Shown: positions 56,825-64,000 of the stretch, piece after piece
How the letters are laid out: each line of letters opens with the position of its first letter
How positions within the stretch are numbered: position 1 is the first letter of the stretch
Assembly (NCBI GenBank): GCA_016081115.2
Contig: CM071930.1
Location: 6,739,419 to 6,803,418, forward strand
Direction: 5' to 3'
From: Rehmannia glutinosa
Lineage: Eukaryota > Streptophyta > Magnoliopsida > Lamiales > Orobanchaceae
DNA length: 64,000 nt
The notes under the pieces: generated by a model
The model's database searches: none
The model's input: only the letters and a program-made list of their open reading frames with translations
What the model was told of the DNA's origin: nothing
Translations under genes and position numbers: made by a program

Positions 56825-57664
56825 TGGGGGGGGTTGGTGGTGGCGTGAGGGTGCAGAGGAATGGGTTGAGGGGTTGGAGTTGATTGGGCTTGGTTTTCTT
56901 TTTAGAATATTGGGCCAGGGGTAATTTAGGGTGTGAAAACTTGATCATTAGCATTTTTCAAGCCTAAACCCGAAATCTTTTCAACATTTTAAATCCTTTT
57001 CTAAAATTATCAAAATTTCTTAATATACTTTATTAATTATATTTTTATTATATATGTAGGAATCGAGAATCACGAGGATTAGAATAATCACTTTTATATT
57101 CTACGAGGATTAACATATATCAGTTGAGGTAGAGATTTTTAATTTTTGTCTTTATATAATGTTTCACGTGAGTATTTTCATTTATATTTGATATGCAGAG
57201 GAACTAGTCAGGGGCCGTAAATAGGTCTGGGATCAAAAGTATCCTCGGGTTAAGCCCGCCGTACTAAAATTTATTAACTGACCAGTCAGAGGAAATTACA
57301 GAGGAAAATTACAGAGGAATTACATGTTTTATTATAAATGTTTATGCTTGTATGATTTATTATGTATTGACAAAAGTTGGTCCCTACTGAGCAAGTGGAA
57401 GCTCACCCCTTCATTTTTATAACTTTTCAGATTAAGGAGTCGGGCTGAAGATACGTCAATGATGGATGAAGACCAAATTAAATTTTGGAATTTGAATAAT
57501 TCTTATTTTATGTTTTGGAATATTTTTATAAAATTTAAATTGTAAAGTGACTAGTATTAGTTAAATGTTTAAGTTTTATTAAGTTATTTTCTTAAAAAAT
57601 TTTATAATAGCGTTTTCCATAAAAGTCGGACTATTTTATATTGTAAATCGGAGCGTTACAACAA

Positions 57665-57676
57665 TGGTATCAGAGC
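57665..57676 (+). other. primer-binding site, initiator tRNA-Met
   Basis: tggtatcagagc, complementary to the 3' end of plant initiator tRNA-Met, four bases after the LTR end. Confidence 0.92.
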
Positions 57677-57934
57677 AGGTCTATGATTCTGTAGACTTAT
57701 AAAAAAAGTATTTTTTTAGACAAAATAATTTAGAGTCATCCATCACCGTCATATCTCAGCCGGCTACCTCAAGGTATGTGACGAATTTATTATGCCATTT
57801 TATTTCATGTCATTTAATTTTTATTTATTATGCCAGTTGCTATACATGTTTTCATATGTAAATCGTGCAATTTTATACCATGCCTTGTATAAAAAAAAAT
57901 TATTGATGTTCAACTAATATGACTGCAAATATAG

Positions 57935-58357
57935 ATGTCGCCACCAAGACAAACTGCTAGAAAAAGGGTGCGTGATTGGAGCGTTAACAATATCTCGAAC
58001 TAGCTAACTAATTACCTTAACTACAAAATTGAAGATGGTGATAACATAGGAACCTACGTGGTAAAAATGCATCAGAAATGGTATGATGCGCATTTCCTGA
58101 GTGGTGCTCCAGATCAGTATGGTGCTACACGCAGGGTGGTTGATTCGCTGCCACCCAAATGGAAGGATGAGGCTAAATATTTGTGTGGAACCATAGTGAA
58201 GTATGACGCACAAGACTACACACTCAAGATTGACTATGGGGCATTCACTAAAAGATTGTTTGCAAAGTGGATTGACCGTCTAACTGAGGCCATGAAAGAA
58301 GATGAAGAGGAGGATCCGAATGAGGATGGAAATGAGGAAGAGGGCCAAAACTTTTGA
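57935..58357 (+). pseudogene. extra ORF between PBS and gag of the Tekay-like element
   Basis: From ATG 57935 (MSPPRQTARKRVRDWSVNN) to a stop at 58355-58357, about 140 codons with one internal TAG near 58001. The main open part holds WYDAHFLSGAPDQYGATRRV and WKDEAKYLCG, and ends in a very acidic tail (EDEEEDPNEDGNEEE). No match to gag, protease, integrase or chromodomain motifs. I do not recognise it. Its place before gag, on the sense strand, suggests an additional element ORF or a captured gene; the acidic tail and basic start suggest a nucleic-acid- or histone-binding protein, but this is only a guess. Confidence 0.6.
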
Positions 58358-58540
58358 GTTGTTTAAAAATCTGCTTTATTTTTTTTCTATTAGTCCAATT
58401 AAATCTTTGTTAAAGGGTTGAAGTTATATTATGAATGAAAGTCTAATATTTTGTCTACGATTATTTTCTTATATTGTGTTTGTAGTAAAACTCGATATTC
58501 GATTATTACGTTAGTTAAGCATTTGTATACTTGTAGGATT

Positions 58541-59500
58541 ATGGCTCCCTGTAACCGAGCAGAAAACCGTACAAATGAGAATGGTAATCAAGCCAACAAT
58601 GAAAAAAAAGCTAATGCTGGAAATCAAGCCAATGCTCATGTCGGCGATGTACTTGCCGAATTTCTGAGGGCAGTGCAAAATAATAACAATAATAACAACA
58701 TGAGGACTGTGGAACAATTTCGCCATTATCGTCCACCTACATTCAACGGACGTGATGGTCCAGCTGCTGTGGAGGAATGGTTCCAATCTTTAGAAATAGT
58801 TTTCTGACTCATTGGATGCACTGACGAGCAAAGAGTCACATGTGCCACCTTTCAGCTAATTGAGGATGTTGATCATTGGTGGGAAGGATATTGGAGAACT
58901 AGAACCGAAGAGGAACGAGATGCATTGACTTAGAATGAGTTCAAGGAGGTGGTCATGGGCAAGTTCTTCCCGCGATCGTATCGTGATCAGAAAGAGACGG
59001 AATTTCTGAACTTCAAACAAAGAAACAAGACTGTGACTGAGTATGAACGAGAATTCAACCAATTGAGTCGGTTTGCGCCGCATTTGGTTGATACTGATAT
59101 AAAGAAAGCATTGAGGTTTAGGAGGGGATTACGATCGCAATTTTCCAGTATCCTGTCTGCTCAGGGTGACTTGGAATATTCTGAGAGTGTGAAAAGGGCA
59201 CAAGAAATAGAGGCAAGCCTGGTTGAGGATGACGATGGTCAGAAACCAATTATGGTATCTGAAAAGCGGAAATGGGATGGGACAAAACAAACTAAGAATG
59301 GAAATTAGAATAAGCAGGCAAGGACTGATGGGAATGTCCCCCCAAATACTCAAAACAATAGGCCGCTATGTCCTAATTGCAAGAAAAACCATTATGGCGA
59401 ATGTCTGGCTGGGCAAGGAAAATGTTTTAAGTGTAAGAAGCCATGACATATGACCGTTAATTGTCCTCTTTTAAATGATGTTGGAAACAGAAATGGTCAA
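58541..59500 (+). pseudogene. gypsy gag remnant with zinc knuckle
   Basis: Starts MAPCNRAENRTNENGNQAN. The capsid core has FRHYRPPTFNGRDGPAAVEE and WFQSLEIVF, then stops near 58807 and 58935; FFPRSYRDQKETEFLNFKQ and YEREFNQLSRFAPHLV follow. A CCHC-type knuckle near 59400 (GKCFKCKKP.H) is broken by a stop in place of a glycine codon. This is the Retrotrans_gag capsid of chromoviruses. Stops at several places prevent a full product. Confidence 0.9.
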
Positions 59501-59830
59501 ACTGGTGGAGGCAGTGCTCGGATGTATGCTTTGACCAAAGAGGAAGCAGACCAGAACCCAGGTGTGATGACAGGTATGTTAACCGTATCAAGAATACCTG
59601 CTTTAGCACTTTTTGACACTGGTGCGTCACACTCATTTATATCTGTTAAATTTCATGCCATAATTGGATATAAGAATGCTAAAGTAGATGAATATCTTGA
59701 AGTTAGTTTATCTTCTGGGAACTCAATAACTACTGACTCCATGGATAAAGGTGTAAATTTGGATATAGGGGAAAACATTTGGAAGCTGATTTATATGTTA
59801 TTGGGATGAAGGATTTTGATTTAATTTTAG
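59501..59830 (+). pseudogene. gypsy aspartic protease, truncated
   Basis: Contains the active site ALALFDTGASHSFIS (about 59606-59650). A normal protease continues past FDLIL into a GMDWL motif; here it stops at FDLIL (about 59815-59829) and joins directly to reverse transcriptase sequence. Confidence 0.85.
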
Positions 59831-60600
59831 TCTTTATAGATGACATACTGGTGTATTGTAAGAATGAGGAACAACAAAAGAACATTTGAGGATAGTGTTG
59901 GAGACACTTCGCAGAGAAAAGTTGTATGCAAAGTTTAACAAGTGCGAATTTTGGATTAATCGAGTTGCATTTCTTGGGCATGTGATTACTACTCAAGGAA
60001 TTAATTGAAGTAGATCCAACTAAAGTCGAAGCAGTCAATGAGTGGAGGGCTCCTAAGAATGCAAGTGAAGTTCGAAGTTTTCTAGGTTTAGCAGGGTATT
60101 ATCGAAGATTTATCGAAGGATTTTCAAAAATAGCTGGACCCATGACCCGACTGACTAGAAAAGGAGAAAAATTCATTTGGATGGAGAAATGCGAAGAAAG
60201 TTTCCAAGAATTGAAACAGAGATTGACCTCTGCACCAATTTTGACAATTCCTGACCCTTCTAAGGAATTTGTCATTTATAGTGACGTATCTAAACAAGGA
60301 TTGGGATGCGTGCTGATGCAGCATGGCAAGGTGGTTGCCTACGCCTCAAGGCAACTGAAGCCACATGAATTGAACTACCCTACACATGATTTGGAGCTAG
60401 CTGCTGTGGTTCACGCCTTAAAGATTTGGAGACATTATTTGTATGGAGGAAGGTGTGAAATTTTCACTGACCACAAAAGCTTAAAATATCTGTTTACTCA
60501 GAAAGAGTTGAACATGAGGCAGAGGAGGTAGCTAGAATTGGTTAAAGATTACGACTGCACCATCAACTACTATCCTGGGAAAGCTAATGTAGTTGCTGAT
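59830..60600 (+). pseudogene. gypsy RT (C-terminal part) and RNase H
   Basis: Begins inside RT at the catalytic VFIDDILVYCKNEEQQ, so the fingers and first palm aspartate are gone. Next come KFNKCEFW, VAFLGHVIT, a frameshift near 60005, and FLGLAGYYRRFIEGFSKIA. RNase H has YSDVSKQGLGCVLMQHGKVV, in which the first acidic position is present, and the DHKSLKYLFTQKELNMRQRR block, then a stop at 60529-60531. Confidence 0.9.
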
Positions 60601-61700
60601 GCTCTAAGTTGTAAAACCAAAGGAGAAATATCGAGTTTGATAACTGAACAAGAAGAACTAATGAAGGACTTTGCCAGAATGAGGATTGAGGTAGTTGTAC
60701 CACCAAAGAGTACGGAAGCGATATTGACATCTTTAGTGGTACAACCTACTTTAAAGGAGAGAATTAAGGAAGCTCAACCTCGAGATAAATTTCTGAACAA
60801 AATGAAGGAACGAGCCCAAAAAGGGAGTGTTAAGGGGTTTATTTTAACAGACGAAGGTGTTTTAATTTATGAAGGGAGATTGTGTGTTCCTAAAGAAGAG
60901 GAACTTAGGAAGGAAATTCTTGAAGAAGCTCATTGTACGCCATACACGGCTCATCCTGGGGGTACAAAGATGTACCAAGATTTAAAGGGAATATTTTGGT
61001 GGAGAAGTATGAAGAGAGATATTGGAAATTTTGTGGAGAAATGTTTGACTTGTCAACAAGTGAAAACCGAGAACCAAAGACCCTCTGGTTTGCTAAAACC
61101 ACTTGAAATCCCAGAATGGAAATGGGAACATATAACTATGAATTTCGTGGTAGGACTTCCGAGATCAATTAAAGGAAATAAGGTTGTTTGGGTTATAGCA
61201 GATCGGTTGACTAAGTCAGCTCACTTTCTACCAGTCAAAATGACGTACAATATGCTCAAATCTACATGAGGGAGATCGTGAAATTACATGGAGTGCCAGT
61301 GTCTATTGTATCAGATACAAGATTTACATCGAAATTCAGGAGAAGTCTGCAAAGTGCAATGGGCACAAGATTGAAATTCAGCACAACTTATCATCCACGA
61401 TGCACTGACATCATCGAAAGTACAATACGAGATATTAGAGGATATGTTAAGAGCTTGTGTGCTCGATTTGGGGAGTAACTAGGAGACTTTACTGCTTTTA
61501 GTGGAGTTCGCTTATAACAATAGTTATCAAGCGACAATTGGGATGGCTCCACATAAAGCATTGTACGGGCGAAAATGTAGATCGCCGCTCTATTGGAATG
61601 AGGTCACTGAGAAGAAAGTTTTGGGGCCAGATCTGATTCAGGAGACTGTAGAAAAGATAGCCAAAATATAAGATCGAATCAGAATGCTCAAGATAGACAA
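60538..61700 (+). pseudogene. gypsy integrase
   Basis: Zinc-binding part HPGGTKMYQDLKGIFWWRSM with CLTCQQVKTENQ (about 60950-61080), then the catalytic core. The usual ITMDFVTGLP is ITMNFVVGLP here, which loses the first catalytic aspartate. A frameshift lies near 61267; VSIVSDTRFTSKF and the glutamate-containing helix follow with small deletions; the frame breaks again near 61478. It would insert element DNA into chromosomes if intact. Confidence 0.88.
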
Positions 61701-61781
61701 AAGTCATATGCTGACAGAAGAACAAAGCATATACAATTCGAAGAAGGAGAAAATGTGTTTTGAAAGTGGCTCCGATAAAGG

Positions 61782-62171
61782 GTGTTATTCGTTTTTGGTG
61801 AAAAGGGAAAATTGAAGCCAAGATACATTGGACCATTCGAAATCCTTACTCGTATTAGTGACTTGGCCTATCAATTGGCATTACCACCAAATCTGTCAAG
61901 TGTGCATAATATTTTTCATGTTTCGATGCTGAGAAAATATGTTCACGATCCGAGTCACATCGTGAATTATAAGGATTTAGAAATTAACAAGGACTTGACA
62001 TATGATGAAGGGCCAGAGTCGATTTTAGAACGCAAGATCCACAAACTAAGAAATAAAGATGTTGCGTTAATCAAGGTTCAATGGACACGCCATGGCAGAA
62101 ATGAAGCCACCTGGGAGCGCGAAGAAGAGACACGTGCCAAATACCCAAATTTTATTATTCAAGGTAAGTAA
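61782..62171 (+). pseudogene. integrase C-terminus with chromodomain
   Basis: LKPRYIGPFEILTRISDLAY and VHNIFHVSMLRKYVHDPSH lead into a chromodomain-like end (YDEGPESILERKIHKLRNK, then VQWTRHGRNEATWEREEE). Chromodomains direct integration to marked chromatin in Tekay/Del-type elements. The frame is open to the stop at 62169-62171. Confidence 0.88.
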
Positions 62172-62210
62172 CGAATTTCGAGGACGAAATTAATTTTAAG
62201 GAGTGTAGGA

Positions 62211-62339
62211 TGTAATATCCACAAAATTGGGGGTAAATTTTTAAATTAGGGTTCACGATTGGGGATTCAAATCCCTAATTTTGAAATTAGGGCAGATTCA
62301 ATTTAGGGGTTTTAACCCTTAATTTTTTTTATTAATATG

Positions 62340-62396
<57 letters not shown>

Positions 62397-62933
62397 ATAT
62401 TATTTTAATCAATAATTAATCATGATAAATGTAGAATTTCAGTTACGAATTGAAAAGCCCTAATTTTAATGAAAGGAGATGAAGAGAGGTAAAATCATAA
62501 ATTCCTAATTAAATTGCAAGGAAGTTCATTAGATTAAACATAAAAAATTTTCCTATATAAACCCATACCTCACCTCTGTTTTCTTCACAGCCTTCAAAAT
62601 TCAAGAATTAAGGTGAAATTTTTGAGTTTTCTTCCGTTTCCCAAAATATAATACCAAAGCCCCATACTCATTCAGCTCGAGCTGCCGTTGCCTGTCGAAC
62701 CCTCCTGTCCCAAAATCCCGCGGTCGCCGCCGTCTTTGTTCCGTCGCCATTGGTTTTTGCCGGTGTGCTCGTCGGCTGGGCACAGTGAACGGTGGAGGAG
62801 TTGACAAGAGAGACAGTGAAGGTGGCGTGCGTGGAGGGTGAGGAAAGAAGAAAGAAAGAAAAGAAAAAAAAAGAGAAGAAGAAGAAGAAAGAAGAAGCGG
62901 GCGTGAGGGAGAGAAGGAAAGAAAAAGAGAAAT

Positions 62934-63005
<72 letters not shown>

Positions 63006-63186
63006 TGGGGGGGGTTGGTGGTGGCGTGAGGGTGCAAATGAATGGGTTGAGGGGTTGGAGTTGATTGGGCTTGGTTTTCTTTTTAGAATATTGGGCCTGG
63101 GGTAATTTAGGGTGTGAAAACCTGATCATTAGCCTTTTTCAAGCCTAAACCTGAAATCTTTTCAATATTTTAAATCCTTTTCTAAA
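62211..63186 (+). repeat. 3' LTR of the Tekay-like element, interrupted
   Basis: Matches the first 960 bases or so of the 5' LTR, with a longer (TTA)n tract (62340-62393) and (GA)n tract (about 62937-63001). Similarity ends after ttttctaaaat (about 63186), where the Harbinger sequence starts; the rest should lie beyond the window. Confidence 0.85.
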
Positions 63187-64000
63187 ATCTTTTTAGAATG
63201 TTGAACTTTGTTTTGCCTTTTATTTTCATCTATAAATATATCATTTAGTTTCTCATTTTTCATCCCAATTATTTCTTTCTCTACGTACTATTGATTATCA
63301 AAATTGTTGAAATTCTTCTAGAAAACAAATATTGCCCTATTATCACAATGGATGAAAATCCTAGTGATTCTAGCTCCAATGGTAGCCTCGATGATATTAT
63401 AGATGAACTAAATGGTGATAACCACGAAATGGATGAGCACACGATGCAAATCATAATTCAATAACAAAAAATGCTCGTCCAATTCGTTGAATGTGATTTA
63501 CTGGAACACATACTAGAAGGTATATGAATAGAAATCGTGAAGCCGGACATGATCGTCTTGTAAAAGATTACTTCTCTAATGAGCCGACATATCCTAATGA
63601 TATATTTCGGGTACGATTCTGAATGCAAAGAGAGTTATTCGTTCGAATAGTTGGTGCATTGGAAAATCATTTGGACTACTTCAAATGGAGGGTCGATGTA
63701 ACGGGAAAAAGAGGTTTATCGCCGCTTTAAAAATGCACTGCAGCTATCCGTCAGTTGGCGTATGGAATGCCTACCGACCAGATCGATGAGTATCTACAAA
63801 TTGATGAAACAACTTCCCTCAATTGCTTGAATAAGTTCTATCAGTGCATAATTAAACTATTTGGGCCACAATACTTGAGAAGACCTAACGAAATCGACAT
63901 ACAACGTCTAATTCAGATGCATAAGCAGAGACACGGCTTCCCAGGCATGTTGGGTAGTCTTGACTGCATGCAATTGGCATGGAAAAATTGCCCAGTAGCT
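63187..64000 (+). mobile_element. PIF/Harbinger element (5' part)
   Basis: Sequence unlike the LTR begins near 63187 and leads into a Harbinger transposase. The exact left terminus and TSD were not determined. It continues beyond the window. Confidence 0.7.
63348..64000 (+). pseudogene. Harbinger (ALP1-like) nuclease/transposase pseudogene
   Basis: From the ATG at 63348 (MDENPSDSSSNGSLDDIIDE) with stops near 63463 and 63620. It has GHDRLVKDYF, IFRVRF-type and ALENHLDYFKW segments, then RQLAYGMPTDQIDEYLQI and FPGMLGSLDCMQLAWKNCP at the end. GSLDCM.WKNCP is the first DDE aspartate region of the plant Harbinger transposase and its domesticated ALP1 relatives. Stops and frameshifts show it is a dead copy; the C-terminal two thirds are outside the window. 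Confidence 0.88.

Larger units (their letters stand above)
56039..57660 (+). repeat. 5' LTR of the Tekay-like element (1622 bp)
   Basis: TGTAATATC...GTTACA. It includes a short (TTA)n tract near 56170, a TATA box (56347-56355), a G-rich and GA-repeat block (56640-56821) and the end next to the PBS. Matches 62211-63186 closely. Confidence 0.9.
56039..64000 (+). mobile_element. Tekay/Del-like Ty3/gypsy chromovirus, internally deleted
   Basis: LTRs start TGTAATATC at 56039 and 62211. The 5' LTR ends at 57660, followed by a PBS; gag, protease, part of RT, RNase H, integrase and chromodomain follow in gypsy order. The polypurine-like ttaaggagtgtagga precedes the 3' LTR, which stops matching at about 63186, where a Harbinger element begins. 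A segment between protease and RT is deleted, and stops and frameshifts are scattered. The flank taaag (56034-56038) is the probable target duplication; its partner is outside the window. Confidence 0.88.

Noticed and set aside
56466..56954. Ser-Leu repeat frames in the LTRs (also 62668-63129)
   Set aside because: Translation of the (GA)n microsatellite; no gene evidence.

Overview
The window is a TE-dominated stretch of a eudicot plant nuclear genome. Overall it is AT-rich. It carries plant-specific families (a CrRLK1L receptor kinase, GT47A glycosyltransferases, a PIP-type secreted peptide) and the whole spectrum of plant transposons: Athila-like and Tekay/Del-like gypsy, copia, hAT, MULE, CACTA, Harbinger, Stowaway, Helitron and tRNA-derived SINEs. 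The species cannot be fixed from the sequence.

Layout. 1-6358: an Athila-like gypsy element on the minus strand. It has gag and protease remnants but no RT or integrase, and it sits inside the RT of a copia element whose 3' part follows (6359-7906). 9122-12031: three MULE-like elements (one nested in another) with 9-bp target duplications, plus a SINE. Two of the three carry unusual palindromes built on a CGATCG or CGATATATCG core. 12576-19566: a small Tourist-like MITE split by a decayed copia element with both LTRs. 19570-38100: the gene-bearing part, with four intact intronless-looking genes. These are a PIP-like peptide (+, 21445-21717), a CrRLK1L receptor kinase (-, 22337-24901), and two GT47A xyloglucan-galactosyltransferase-like genes (-, 27185-28579 and 36269-37747). 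A 1.1-kb hAT element lies 68 bp upstream of the kinase start codon. 38100-44970: no gene; a Helitron with a textbook 3' hairpin and a broken CACTA element. 44975-52283: a 7.3-kb hAT element with a perfect 8-bp target duplication, holding a Stowaway MITE and a second hAT element (48300-51455) with a broken transposase. 53624-55547: a further MULE-like element with the CGATCG palindromes. 56039-63186: a Tekay/Del-like chromovirus with an extra ORF before gag and an internal deletion. Its 3' LTR is cut by a PIF/Harbinger transposase pseudogene that runs out of the window.

The four genes do not form one pathway. The kinase and the GT47 enzymes both belong to cell-wall families (wall sensing; xyloglucan side chains), and the two GT47 genes look like a dispersed tandem duplication. 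The peptide gene and the kinase gene are tail to tail, but known PIP peptides act through a different receptor family, so no ligand-receptor pairing is claimed.

Most element boundaries rest on target-site duplications and terminal repeats read by eye. The superfamily calls for the 9-bp-TSD elements are inference. The strongest candidate for something undescribed is the MULE-like family with arrays of perfect 14-16 bp CGATCG palindromes and hairpins. Next come the extra ORF in the Tekay-like element and the exon remnants inside the large hAT element.
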